Below the pieces are notes generated by a model, which made no database searches, was not told the origin of the DNA, and saw nothing but the letters and a program-made list of their open reading frames with translations. The position numbers and the translations under genes were made by a program. From contig JANNSU010000078.1 in NCBI GenBank assembly GCA_031394355.1, positions 1 to 60,737 on the forward strand: a stretch of 60,737 bases of DNA, read 5' to 3'. This document shows positions 51,467-59,746 of this stretch, one piece after another; positions within the stretch are counted from its first letter, which is position 1, and each line of letters opens with the position of its first letter. Source of the DNA: JAEUMY01 sp031394355 (lineage in GTDB: Bacteria > Pseudomonadota > Gammaproteobacteria > Burkholderiales > Usitatibacteraceae).

Positions 51467-52639
51467 ATGTCCCTGCAAGCCAATGTTCAATCCGTCCGCG
51501 CCCTGTACGCCCGTGTCGAGGCCCACCAACTCGCCAAGTTGAGCGACAGCGAGCGTGCCGAAGTGCTGGCGTTTGATGCGCTCCTGCGTCGGCGCGCAGG
51601 CGCGGCCTGGGGCATCTTTCTGCTCATCTGGGCCTTTGGCACTGCAGCGCTCTACGGCTTCCATCCGCGCCTGACGGTCATCGAGTCTCTGTTGCTGTCC
51701 TTGACGTTTCTGCTCGCGACCGGCTTTGGCGTGGCATCGGTCTGGTTTGGTCACGGCCGCTACAAGGGGCCGCTTTATCGCGCGGCGCTCATCACTGTCG
51801 TGCTGCCAGTGGTTGGCGCGCTCGTCGGTGCATTCATCGGCATGGCTCTGAAGGATCCGGGCAGCATGCCCACCTGGGCCACTACCCAGCTCTTTCTCGC
51901 CAAGAGTGGTGTGAAGGTGCTTGTTGCGGGCCTCGTGGTTGGCTTGGTCTACGCGGTGTTCATGGTGAGCGTCATCCGCTATCGCCGACAGCAATTGCAG
52001 GAACGCAATGCCGAGCTGGAAGCGCGTGCGCGGGAGGAGCGTCTGGTGCGTAGCCTCACCGATGCCAAGCTGAAGCTGATGCAGGCGCAAGTTGAACCCC
52101 ATTTCCTGTTCAACACGCTTTCCAGCGTGAAACAGCTTGCCGAACGCGGCGCGCCCGAGGCGGCGCAGCTTACCGGCAATCTCATTACGTTCCTGCGGGC
52201 GGGCATGAGCGGCCTGCGTGGCGACCAGTCCACGCTGGGGGCGGAGGTGGATATGGCAGCTGCCTATCTCTCCATCATGAAGACCCGCATGGGCGAGCGC
52301 CTTTCAGTGCGATTCGAGGTGGCAGAGGGCTTGCGGAGCTTCCGCATGCCGCCTGCCATGCTGATCACCTTGGTGGAAAACGCAATCAAGCACGGGGTCG
52401 AGCCCAGCCCGAAAGGCGGAGAGATCACGGTCTCGGCACGGGCTGCCGGTGACGGAATAGAAATCACGGTTGCTGACACGGGGCTTGGCATGAGCGACAT
52501 TCCCGGTAGCGGCGTGGGGCTTGCGAATATTCGCGAGCGTATGGCGGCGCTGTTTGGCGATCATGCCCAGCTCACCCTGACAGAGAATGAACCGCACGGC
52601 TTTGTCGCCTGCATGCACCTGCCACCACTTGGATATTGA
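51467..52639 (+). CDS. Sensor histidine kinase, LytS-like (His_kinase family)
   Basis: 390 residues. Four membrane segments in the first ~165 residues, then a charged linker, the H-box QAQVEPHFLFNTLSSVKQL (phosphoacceptor His in PHFLFNT) and an ATPase domain with ENAIKHGVEP (N-box) and VADTGLGMSD (G-box). This is the LytS/YehU class that pairs with LytTR regulators, and the next gene is exactly that. Signal unknown. A perfect palindrome at 52523-52534 encodes ANIR in the conserved GLANIRERM block of the ATPase domain. Confidence 0.93.
   Translation: MSLQANVQSVRALYARVEAHQLAKLSDSERAEVLAFDALLRRRAGAAWGIFLLIWAFGTAALYGFHPRLTVIESLLLSLTFLLATGFGVASVWFGHGRYKGPLYRAALITVVLPVVGALVGAFIGMALKDPGSMPTWATTQLFLAKSGVKVLVAGLVVGLVYAVFMVSVIRYRRQQLQERNAELEARAREERLVRSLTDAKLKLMQAQVEPHFLFNTLSSVKQLAERGAPEAAQLTGNLITFLRAGMSGLRGDQSTLGAEVDMAAAYLSIMKTRMGERLSVRFEVAEGLRSFRMPPAMLITLVENAIKHGVEPSPKGGEITVSARAAGDGIEITVADTGLGMSDIPGSGVGLANIRERMAALFGDHAQLTLTENEPHGFVACMHLPPLGY
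52523..52534. repeat. GCGAATATTCGC palindrome, copy 11
   Basis: Perfect copy in the LytS-like kinase gene, read as Ala-Asn-Ile-Arg in a block where that peptide is naturally conserved. Confidence 0.95.
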
Positions 52640-52652
52640 TAGGGAGAGAAGA

Positions 52653-53405
52653 ATGCCAACCGCATTGATTGCAGAAGACGAACCGCTGATGCGCGAGCGC
52701 ATGCGCGACCTGCTGGCCGACGTGTGGCCGGATCTTCGTATCGTGGCCATCTCTGCCGACGGTGTGCAGGCCGTCAACGATTTTGAAACCCACCAGCCCG
52801 ATATCGCCTTTCTGGATGTGCGGATGCCCGGCATGAGCGGCATCGAGGTCGCGGCAGAGATCGGCGATCGCGCCCACCTCGTGTTCACCACCGCCTATGA
52901 CCAATATGCTGTCGAAGCCTTCGAAAGCGGCGCGGCCGACTACATCGTGAAGCCCGTCGAAGCCGACCGCCTGGCCATGTGCGTCGAGCGGCTGAAAAAG
53001 CGACTGTCTGCTGGGGCGCCCGCAGATATCGCGCAATTGCTGAACAAGCTGAAGCAGAGCGCGGGCGGGCAGGATTCGCAGCGCATGCGCTGGATCAAGG
53101 CGTCTCTGGGGAACCAGATCCGCATGCTTGCTGTCTCTGATGTGCTGTTCTTTCAGGCGGATACCAAATACACGCGAGTGGTGCTGGCCGACTCCGAAGC
53201 GTTGATTCGTACAACGTTGAAGGAACTGACAGATGGACTCGATGCCGAACAGTTCTGGCAAGTCCACCGATCGACCATCGTGAACGTGAGCGCCATCCAG
53301 ACCGTGACGCGCGAGGGACCGGAGAAACTCACCATCCAGTTGAAGGGCCGCAACGACAAGCTGCCCGTGTCACGCCAGTTCTTCCATTTGTTCAAGCAGC
53401 AGTAA
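52653..53405 (+). CDS. LytTR-family response regulator
   Basis: 250 residues from the ATG at 52653. Receiver domain with LIAEDEPLMRERM, phosphoacceptor Asp in DIAFLDVRMPGMSGIE, and TTAYDQYAVEAFESGAADYIVKPVE; C-terminal LytTR DNA-binding domain with DVLFFQADTKYTRVVL, EQFWQVHRSTIVNVSAIQTV and a GRNDKLPVSRQF end. Lies 13 bases after the kinase gene. Candidate targets are the downstream genes from 53.4 kb; no target site could be recognised. Confidence 0.93.
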   Translation: MPTALIAEDEPLMRERMRDLLADVWPDLRIVAISADGVQAVNDFETHQPDIAFLDVRMPGMSGIEVAAEIGDRAHLVFTTAYDQYAVEAFESGAADYIVKPVEADRLAMCVERLKKRLSAGAPADIAQLLNKLKQSAGGQDSQRMRWIKASLGNQIRMLAVSDVLFFQADTKYTRVVLADSEALIRTTLKELTDGLDAEQFWQVHRSTIVNVSAIQTVTREGPEKLTIQLKGRNDKLPVSRQFFHLFKQQ

Positions 53406-53413
53406 CTTTTTTC

Positions 53414-53468
53414 CGTCACCCATCACCCATCACCCATCACCCGTCACCCATCACCCATCACCCATCAC
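53414..53468. repeat. Heptanucleotide tandem repeat (CATCACC)n
   Basis: About 7.9 copies of a 7-base unit: seven-base blocks CATCACC, with the first and fifth reading CGTCACC. It fills the gap between the LytTR stop and the ribosome binding site (AAGGA, 53469-53473) of the next gene. Such a tract could vary by slippage; because it lies before the start codon it would alter spacing, not reading frame. Confidence 0.9.
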
Positions 53469-53478
53469 AAGGAATCCA

Positions 53479-54420
53479 ATGACCCGCACCCAACAGGAAT
53501 CCCTCCTCACCATCGTCCTCATGGCCGCATTTGCCGATGGCGGGCGCAATGACGCCGAGCGCGACACCGTGCAGAAGCTGGCTGCGACACTCGGCGGCGA
53601 CGCTGACGGCATCGACGTTGCGGGCATTGCGCGGCGGGTGATGCTGAAGGAGATTTCGCTGGATGCGCCCATCGCCGGCCTGCAGGACGAGTCGCTGAAG
53701 GAACAGGCCTACGAGATGGCACTGGCCGTGTGCGACGCGGATGGCGCGCGCAACGATGCAGAGACCCGCTTTCTTGCCAGCCTGCAGGCTGCGCTGGGGC
53801 TGAACGAAGCCGCGACGCAGACCCTGACCGCCAATGCCGACAAGCTGGTGGAGGCACCTCTGGCCGTGACCAGCGCCATCGAGCCCGCCCCCATGGCCGC
53901 CAACGTGAGTGCCGCGGAGATGGACAAGATGATCCTCAACTACGCCCTGTTGAACGGCGCGCTGGAGCTGCTGCCGCAGGGGCTTGCGTCCATGGCCATC
54001 ATTCCGCTGCAGATGAAAATGGTCTACCGCATCGGCAAGGCCCATGGCTTCGATCTCGACAGCGGTCACATCAAGGATTTCCTCGCCACGGTCGGTGTTG
54101 GCATGACGTCGCAGTACGTCGAGAAGTTTGGCCGCAAGCTCATTGGCGGACTTCTGGGCAAGGTGGCGGGCGGCATCGGACGCGGTATCGGCAGTGCAGT
54201 CACCGGCAGCGCGTTTTCATTTGGTACAACTTACGCGCTGGGCCATGTCGCAAAGCGCTATTACTCGGGTGGCCGTACGCTCTCCACCGATATGCTGAAA
54301 AGCGCCTATCAGAGTGCGATGGGCGAGGCCGGCGCCATGAAGGACCGCTATCTGCCGCAGATGCAGGCCCAGGCGCAGACGTTGAATATTTCCAAGGTCA
54401 TGGAGATGGTGAAGCGCTGA
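53479..54420 (+). CDS. TerB-like / DUF697 inner-membrane-associated protein
   Basis: 313 residues. The N-terminal ~130 residues repeat a TerB-like helical pattern twice (AAFADGGRNDAERDTVQKL and CDADGARNDAETRFLASL). The C-terminal half has the DUF697 look (LQMKMVYRIGKAHGFDLD, a Gly-rich GGLLGKVAGGIGRGIGSAVTGSAFSFG segment able to enter membrane, YALGHVAKRYYSGGRTLS). DUF697 proteins such as YcjF are membrane stress proteins. Preceded by the heptanucleotide tract. No tellurite genes are nearby; function unknown. Confidence 0.8.
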   Translation: MTRTQQESLLTIVLMAAFADGGRNDAERDTVQKLAATLGGDADGIDVAGIARRVMLKEISLDAPIAGLQDESLKEQAYEMALAVCDADGARNDAETRFLASLQAALGLNEAATQTLTANADKLVEAPLAVTSAIEPAPMAANVSAAEMDKMILNYALLNGALELLPQGLASMAIIPLQMKMVYRIGKAHGFDLDSGHIKDFLATVGVGMTSQYVEKFGRKLIGGLLGKVAGGIGRGIGSAVTGSAFSFGTTYALGHVAKRYYSGGRTLSTDMLKSAYQSAMGEAGAMKDRYLPQMQAQAQTLNISKVMEMVKR

Positions 54421-54474
54421 GTCGACGTTGGGGCGGTCTATACTCCCGCCAACACTTGTCAGGAGGAGCCACCC

Positions 54475-54786
54475 ATGATCCGTACCACCCCTTTACGCAT
54501 CACTGCATTGCTGGCTGCCGCCGCGTTCAGCTTCACGTTGAGCGCTGGTGCGCAGGAGCCGCCCAAACCGCCGAAGCCGCCCCAGCCCGGCCAGGCCGAG
54601 CCGCCGAAGAAACCGGTGCCGCCCAAGCGATCCCATTTCTGCACCGGCAAGAGCGACGGCTGGTATTGCGGCGAGAATAGCGAGCCGAAGCTGTTTCTCT
54701 GCAAGGGTGGCTTCATCGAGGATGGCAAGGATTGTCCGGCGGGTTGCGAGAGCGGAAGGAACCGGTGCAATAGCGTGAAGAAGTAA
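54475..54786 (+). CDS. Small secreted Pro-rich, six-cysteine protein
   Basis: 103 residues. Signal peptide (MIRTTPLRITALLAAAAFSF... AGA) followed by a Pro/Lys repeat linker (PPKPPKPPQPGQAEPPKKP) and a ~50-residue C-terminal domain with six Cys (HFC, WYC, LFLC, KDC, AGC, RC) that could form three disulfides. The pattern is reminiscent of small carbohydrate- or chitin-binding folds, but no family is assigned. AGGAGG ribosome binding site. Follows the TerB-DUF697 gene by 54 bases. Confidence 0.75.
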   Translation: MIRTTPLRITALLAAAAFSFTLSAGAQEPPKPPKPPQPGQAEPPKKPVPPKRSHFCTGKSDGWYCGENSEPKLFLCKGGFIEDGKDCPAGCESGRNRCNSVKK

Positions 54787-54793
54787 AGGCGTT

Positions 54794-54809
54794 TTGCGAA
54801 TATTCGCAA
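54794..54809. repeat. GCGAATATTCGC palindrome, copy 12, extended to 16 bp
   Basis: Intergenic copy 7 bases after the Cys-rich protein stop; flanking TT/AA make a 16-bp perfect palindrome. The core is 54796-54807. Confidence 0.95.
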
Positions 54810-54827
54810 TGCGAGAGTCAACCATGA

Positions 54828-54862
54828 CAAAGGGCACCCCTATGCGCCCCATGCGCCCTTTG
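54828..54862. terminator. Hairpin between convergent genes
   Basis: CAAAGGGC pairs with GCCCTTTG around a 19-base loop, with no clear T run. It lies between the Cys-rich gene and convergent korB, just after the palindrome at 54796. May terminate transcription with help from the convergent arrangement. Confidence 0.4.
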
Positions 54863-54894
54863 TCCTTTGCGTTCTGAATACCCTCCGCTGCGGT

Positions 54895-55950
54895 CTATCT
54901 CAACGCGGCATTGATCTTCGCCAACGCCGCCGATCCCGGCACGAGATCTGCCGTGTCCAGCACATTCAACGGCACCGTCACGGTGTTGCTCGCTGCATGG
55001 AGATCATTGGGCTCGTCGTCGACGTACAACAGCCCCGTTGCGATCTCGCCCTTGGCGCGGCTTTCCTGCAGGAAATTCATGGCCGCGATGCGGTCTGATG
55101 CGTCGTAGCCTTCATGCAACTTGCGCAGGCGCAAGATGGAGCCGTCATGTTGGCGGATTTCCTGCAACTCACCGGGCGAATAGTCGGCGGTGATTTCTTT
55201 GTGCATCGTGATGACATCGAGGAAATTCACCGCGTCATTGTGCTCGCGAACATAGTCGTAGCTCTTGGTCGAGCCGGCGTGATTGTTGAACGCAACGCAA
55301 GGCGAGATCACGTCCAATAGCGCCGCGCCGGTGTGGAGCAGGGCGCCCTTGATGAGTGGCACCAGTTGCGTCTTGTCGCCGGAGAAGCTGCGCGCGACGT
55401 AGGTGGCGCCGAGCTGCATGGCGAGTGCAGCGAGATCGATGGCCTCGTCGGCATTGATGGCGCCGCGTTTGGACTTCGAGCCTTTGTCGGAGGTCGCAGA
55501 GAACTGGCCCTTGGTGAGGCCGTACACGCCGTTGTTCTCGACGATGTAGGTCATGTTCACGCCGCGACGCATGACGTGCGCGAACTGTCCCAATCCGATG
55601 GAGGCGGAATCGCCGTCACCCGAAACGCCCAGATAGATGAGGTCGCGATTGGCCAGGTTGGCACCGGTCAGCACGGAAGGCATGCGGCCATGCACACTGT
55701 TGAAACCGTGCGAGTTGCCAAGAAAGTAGGTCGGCGTCTTGGATGAACAACCAATGCCGGATAGCTTGGCGATGCGGTGCGGTGGCAGGTCCAGCTCAAA
55801 GCAGGCCTGAATGATGGCGGCAGAGATGGAATCGTGGCCGCAGCCCGCGCAGAGCGTGGAGATGGCCCCTTCATAGTCGCGGCGGGTAAATCCCAACGCG
55901 TTGGTGGGCAGCTTGGGGTGATGCAGTTTCGGTTTGGCGATATAGGTCAT
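54895..55950 (-). CDS. korB: 2-oxoacid:acceptor oxidoreductase, beta (TPP) subunit
   Basis: 351 residues from the ATG at 55950, two bases after the korA stop. TPP-binding subunit: CAGCGHDSISAAI, SGIGCSSKTPTYF, GDGDSASIGLGQFAHVMRRG (GDG...N TPP motif), NNGVYGLTKGQ. The pyrophosphate- and Mg-binding GDGDS is intact, as is the Cys set in the N-terminal half. Substrate is probably 2-oxoglutarate, but pyruvate or another 2-oxoacid cannot be excluded. Part of the minus-strand operon GltD-like subunit - alpha/gamma - beta. Confidence 0.88.
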   Translation of the reverse strand: MTYIAKPKLHHPKLPTNALGFTRRDYEGAISTLCAGCGHDSISAAIIQACFELDLPPHRIAKLSGIGCSSKTPTYFLGNSHGFNSVHGRMPSVLTGANLANRDLIYLGVSGDGDSASIGLGQFAHVMRRGVNMTYIVENNGVYGLTKGQFSATSDKGSKSKRGAINADEAIDLAALAMQLGATYVARSFSGDKTQLVPLIKGALLHTGAALLDVISPCVAFNNHAGSTKSYDYVREHNDAVNFLDVITMHKEITADYSPGELQEIRQHDGSILRLRKLHEGYDASDRIAAMNFLQESRAKGEIATGLLYVDDEPNDLHAASNTVTVPLNVLDTADLVPGSAALAKINAALR

Positions 55951-55952
55951 GA

Positions 55953-57794
55953 TCAATTGTTCCCGGCAACGACACGGATCGGCGTCACGTTGAGCGCCTT
56001 CAGGTTTTGCGCGATCTCGCCAGCGATGAAGCGGGCAGTGATGGGTGTGCCGTCGTAGTGCAGTACCGGCGTCAGCTTGGCTGGGTCGACGGCGAGTTCA
56101 TTGATGACGAGAGTGCGTAACTGTGCGTCCCGATTCTGCTCCACGATAAACACGTCTTCATGCGCCGAGATGAACTCGGCAATCTCGTGGCAGAAGGGGA
56201 AGGCGCGAATACGCATTGCATCGACATGCAGCCCGCTTGCGGCCAGCTGGTCCAGTGCCTCATCCATGGCCGGGCTGGTCGAGCCGTAGTAGAGGACACC
56301 GAAGCGTGTGTTGTGCTGCGCAGTACGGGTAAGCGGCTTCGGCACCAGGTCTTTGGCCGTCTCGAACTTGCGCAAGAGGCGCTGCATGTTGTCCGTATAT
56401 GCCGCACCATCCTCCGTATATTTCGCATATCGATCGCGGCTGGTACCTCGGGTGAAGTAGCTGCCCTTGGTCGGGTGCGTGCCGGGGTAGGTCCGATAGG
56501 GGATGCCGTCGCCGTCCACGTCGAGATAGCGGCCGAACTCTTTGGCTGCATCCAGCATCTCCGCTGTCATCACCTTGCCGCGATCCAATTCCCGGTTGTC
56601 GTCCCAGGTGAAGGGCTTGCACAAACGCTCATTCATCCCGATGTCGAGATCCAGCATGACAAACACCGGCGTCTGCAGCCGGTCGGCGAGATCGAACGCG
56701 TCCGCGCCGAACTGGAAGCACTCGTGCGGGTCATCCGGGAACAGCAGCACATGCTTGGTGTCGCCGTGCGAAGCGTAGGCGCAGGAGAGTACATCGGACT
56801 GCTGCGTACGCGTAGGCATTCCCGTGGAAGGGCCGGCGCGCTGCACATCAAACAACACAGCCGGGATTTCCGCGAAGTAGGCGAGGCCGAGAAACTCCTG
56901 CATCAGCGACACGCCGGGGCCGGACGTGGCGGTGAAGGCGCGCGCACCGTTCCACGCGGCACCGATGACCATGCCGATGGAGGCCAGCTCATCCTCGGCC
57001 TGCACGATGGCGTACTTGGCCTTGCCGTCGGCGTCAGTGCGAAATTTCTTGCAATGCTTGATGAATGCCTCGGCAAGCGAGGAGGAAGGCGTGATGGGGT
57101 ACCAGGCGCATACGGTCGCGCCACCGTAGATTGCGCCGAGTGCCGCAGCATTGTTGCCCTCTGCGAATATTCGCTCTCCCACGCTGTCGGCCGCCTTCAC
57201 CGTCAGGCCGACCGGACATTTGAGATGCGCCAGCGCATAGTCGCGTCCGAGCGCCAGCGCTTCATAGTTGGGCGGCAGCAGTTGCTCCTTGCCTTTGTAC
57301 TGTTCGGCAATGAGCTGCTTGATCACTTCGGGATCGACTTCCAGCAATGCCGACAGCGCGCCAACGTAGATGATGTTCTTGAATAGCTGGCGCTGGCGTG
57401 CGTCCGTGTAATGCGTGTTGACGATTTCGGTCAACGGCATGCCGGTGACATGGATGTCCTCGCGGAACTTTGAGGCCGGCATGGGCCGCGTCGAGTCGTA
57501 AAAAAGATAGCCGCCCGGCTCGATCTCGGCAACATCTGCCGCCCAGGTCTGCGGGTTCATGGCCACCATGAAGTCACAGCCACCGCGGCGAGCCAGATAG
57601 CTGTCGGCCGTCACGCGGACTTCGTACCACGTGGGAAGGCCCTGGATGTTCGACGGGAAGATGTTGCGCGGCGAAACCGGTACGCCCATGCGCAGGATGG
57701 ACTTGGCGAACAGCGTATTCGCCGATGCCGAGCCCGAGCCATTGACGTTGGCAAATTTGATGACGAAATCGTTGACTGCTTCGATGCGTTTCAT
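55953..57794 (-). CDS. korA: 2-oxoacid:acceptor oxidoreductase, fused gamma-alpha subunit
   Basis: 613 residues from the ATG at 57794. N-terminal ~190 residues are the gamma domain (FANVNGSGSASANTLFAKSI, GCDFMVAMNPQTW), then the alpha domain with GNNAAALGAIYGGATVCAWYP, ITPSSSLAEAF, QAEDELASIGMVIGAAWNGAR, ATSGPGVSLMQEFLGLAYFAE and GPSTGMPTRTQQSD. Decarboxylates a 2-oxoacid to acyl-CoA with reduced ferredoxin as product; the fused form is typical of 2-oxoglutarate enzymes. A perfect palindrome at 57163-57174 encodes RIFA. An upstream frame extension to 58106 overlaps the preceding gene and is not used. Confidence 0.9.
   Translation of the reverse strand: MKRIEAVNDFVIKFANVNGSGSASANTLFAKSILRMGVPVSPRNIFPSNIQGLPTWYEVRVTADSYLARRGGCDFMVAMNPQTWAADVAEIEPGGYLFYDSTRPMPASKFREDIHVTGMPLTEIVNTHYTDARQRQLFKNIIYVGALSALLEVDPEVIKQLIAEQYKGKEQLLPPNYEALALGRDYALAHLKCPVGLTVKAADSVGERIFAEGNNAAALGAIYGGATVCAWYPITPSSSLAEAFIKHCKKFRTDADGKAKYAIVQAEDELASIGMVIGAAWNGARAFTATSGPGVSLMQEFLGLAYFAEIPAVLFDVQRAGPSTGMPTRTQQSDVLSCAYASHGDTKHVLLFPDDPHECFQFGADAFDLADRLQTPVFVMLDLDIGMNERLCKPFTWDDNRELDRGKVMTAEMLDAAKEFGRYLDVDGDGIPYRTYPGTHPTKGSYFTRGTSRDRYAKYTEDGAAYTDNMQRLLRKFETAKDLVPKPLTRTAQHNTRFGVLYYGSTSPAMDEALDQLAASGLHVDAMRIRAFPFCHEIAEFISAHEDVFIVEQNRDAQLRTLVINELAVDPAKLTPVLHYDGTPITARFIAGEIAQNLKALNVTPIRVVAGNN
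57163..57174. repeat. GCGAATATTCGC palindrome, copy 13
   Basis: Perfect copy inside korA (minus strand), in the phase that reads Arg-Ile-Phe-Ala. Confidence 0.95.
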
Positions 57795-57799
57795 TGCGC

Positions 57800-59623
57800 T
57801 TACTCCGCCGCCAGCGGCAGCGGGTCGTGCTTCCCGCAGCCAGCATGTGTCATGTCGATCAACGATTTCTGCATGTCCCACGCGCCTGTCGGGCAGCGCT
57901 CTGCGCACAGCCCGCAATGCAGGCACACGTCCTCGTCCTTGGCCATGATGCGGCCGGTCTTGAGCCCGCCGCTGACGTAGAGATCCTGGGTGAGATTCAT
58001 CGCAGGCGCGGTAAGGCGCTTTCTCACATCCGCCTCCTCGCCGTCCGCCGTGAAGGTGATGCAGTCCATGGGGCAGATATCCACGCACGCATCGCACTCG
58101 ATGCACAGCTTTGGCGTGAATACGGTCTGCACATCGCAGTTGAGGCAGCGCTGTGCCTCCTTGAAGCCGAGTTTGACGTCGAAGCCCAGCTCAACTTCCA
58201 CCTTGATGCTTTTCAGCGCAATGGAGACATCCTTCAGCGGCACCTTGTTGCGCATGTCCGCCGTGATGTCGTTGTCATAACTCCACTCGTGAATGCCCAT
58301 TTTTTGCGACAGCAGATTCATCATCGGCGGCGGCCGTACGGCCACGTCCGTTCCCTGGCAGAACTTGTCGATGGAGATTGCCGCGTCGTGCCCGTGGGCC
58401 ACGGCCCAGATGATGTTCTTGGGGCCGAAGGCGGCATCACCACCAAAGAAGACCTTGGGCTGCGTGGACTGGAATGTTGTCTTGTCCACTACCGGCATGC
58501 CCCACTTGTCGAAATCGAGACCAATATCGCGCTCGATCCACGGGAACGAGTTCTCCTGACCGATCGCGATGAGTACGTCATCGCATTCAAAGTGAACATC
58601 GGGCTGGCCCGACGGCACCAGCGTGCGTTTGCCGCTGGCGTCGTACTTCGCTGCCACCACTTCGAACAACATGCCGGTCAACTTGCGGTTCTCGTGCGTG
58701 AACGCTTTCGGCACATGGAAATTGATGATGGGGATGCCTTCGTGTTGCGCGTCCTCTTTCTCCCACGGTGACGCTTTCATCTCGTCGAAGCCCGAGCGCA
58801 CGATGACTTTCACGTCGTCCCCGCCCAGTCGGCGCGAGGAGCGGCAGCAGTCCATGGCGGTGTTGCCGCCACCCAGCACGATGACACGCTTGCCGATCTT
58901 TTCGATGTGGCCGAAAGAAACCGACGAGAGCCAGTCGATGCCGATGTGAATATTCGCAGCGGCTTCCGTCCGGCCGGGAATGTCGAGATCGCGGCCACGC
59001 GGCGCACCGGAGCCGACAAATATGGCGTCGTAGTTTTCTGTCAGCAGGGATTTCAGACTATCCACGCGCGTACCGGCGCGAAAGTCGGCTCCGAGGTTGA
59101 GCACATAGCCCACTTCCTCGTCGATGACGGATTCGGGCAGCCGGAAACGCGGAATCTGGGTGCGGATCATGCCGCCTGCACGCGCATCGCCGTCATAAAT
59201 CGCGACGTGATAACCCAGCGGCAGCAGATCGCGCGCGACCGTCAGCGCAGCAGGCCCCGCCCCGACACAGGCAATGCGCTTGCCATTCTTCTGGCGGGCG
59301 GGCTTGGGCAGGCGGTCGCGGATGTCTTCCTTGAGATCGGCCGCGACCCGCTTCAGGCGGCAAATGGCGACCGGTTCAGGCGACGCGTTGTTGGCTTCTT
59401 CCACGCGGCCACGGCGGCAGGCGGGCTCGCAGGGGCGGTCACAGGTGCGACCGAGAATCCCGGGGAAGACGTTGGATTTCCAGTTGACCATGTAGGCATC
59501 GCCATAGCGGCCGGCGGCGATCAAGCGGATGTATTCGGGGACAGGTGTGTGAGCCGGGCAGGCCCATTGGCAATCGACAACTTTATGAAAATAGTGCGGA
59601 CTGCTGACGTTGGTGGGTTGCAC
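57800..59623 (-). CDS. GltD-like FAD/NAD(P)H oxidoreductase with C-terminal 2[4Fe-4S] ferredoxin domain
   Basis: 607 residues from a GTG at 59623 with AAGGAGG upstream. N-terminal Fe-S region (DCQWACPAHTPVPEYI, RTCDRPCEPACRRG), FAD site CVGAGPAALTVARDLLPLGY, NAD(P)-binding VIVLGGGNTAMDCCRSS, GQENSFPWI, then a C-terminal pair of [4Fe-4S] motifs, CIECDACVDICPMDC and CLHCGLCAERCPTGA. Links ferredoxin-type electrons to NAD(P). With korAB it forms a set like the NADP-linked 2-oxoglutarate oxidoreductase described from Azoarcus evansii. Six bases separate its stop from korA. A one-mismatch palindrome (58946-58957) encodes ANIH. Confidence 0.9.
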   Translation of the reverse strand: MQPTNVSSPHYFHKVVDCQWACPAHTPVPEYIRLIAAGRYGDAYMVNWKSNVFPGILGRTCDRPCEPACRRGRVEEANNASPEPVAICRLKRVAADLKEDIRDRLPKPARQKNGKRIACVGAGPAALTVARDLLPLGYHVAIYDGDARAGGMIRTQIPRFRLPESVIDEEVGYVLNLGADFRAGTRVDSLKSLLTENYDAIFVGSGAPRGRDLDIPGRTEAAANIHIGIDWLSSVSFGHIEKIGKRVIVLGGGNTAMDCCRSSRRLGGDDVKVIVRSGFDEMKASPWEKEDAQHEGIPIINFHVPKAFTHENRKLTGMLFEVVAAKYDASGKRTLVPSGQPDVHFECDDVLIAIGQENSFPWIERDIGLDFDKWGMPVVDKTTFQSTQPKVFFGGDAAFGPKNIIWAVAHGHDAAISIDKFCQGTDVAVRPPPMMNLLSQKMGIHEWSYDNDITADMRNKVPLKDVSIALKSIKVEVELGFDVKLGFKEAQRCLNCDVQTVFTPKLCIECDACVDICPMDCITFTADGEEADVRKRLTAPAMNLTQDLYVSGGLKTGRIMAKDEDVCLHCGLCAERCPTGAWDMQKSLIDMTHAGCGKHDPLPLAAE

Positions 59624-59746
59624 CGATCATCCTCCTTTTGGCCCGGTTAGCTCCGGCCCGATTGAACGTGCGAAGCATCCTACGCCGATGTGTCCCACGT
59701 GGCATGTTGCGATGCAACAGATTCAGGCGCGTTGTCACTGGTGCAT

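Noticed and set aside
53414..53468. Heptanucleotide tract considered as a CRISPR array
   Set aside because: The units are contiguous 7-mers with no spacers and no cas genes nearby; it is a simple tandem repeat.
53730..54680. 316-codon plus-strand frame overlapping the TerB-DUF697 and Cys-rich genes
   Set aside because: Out-of-phase reading of two better-supported genes; Arg/Gly/Ala-rich with no domain.
56160..57386. 408-codon plus-strand frame opposite korA
   Set aside because: Antisense shadow of a clear 2-oxoacid oxidoreductase subunit; no recognisable motif.
57794..58771. 325-codon plus-strand frame opposite the GltD-like gene
   Set aside because: Shadow of a gene with intact FAD and Fe-S motifs; composition is His/Arg-rich as expected of antisense translation.
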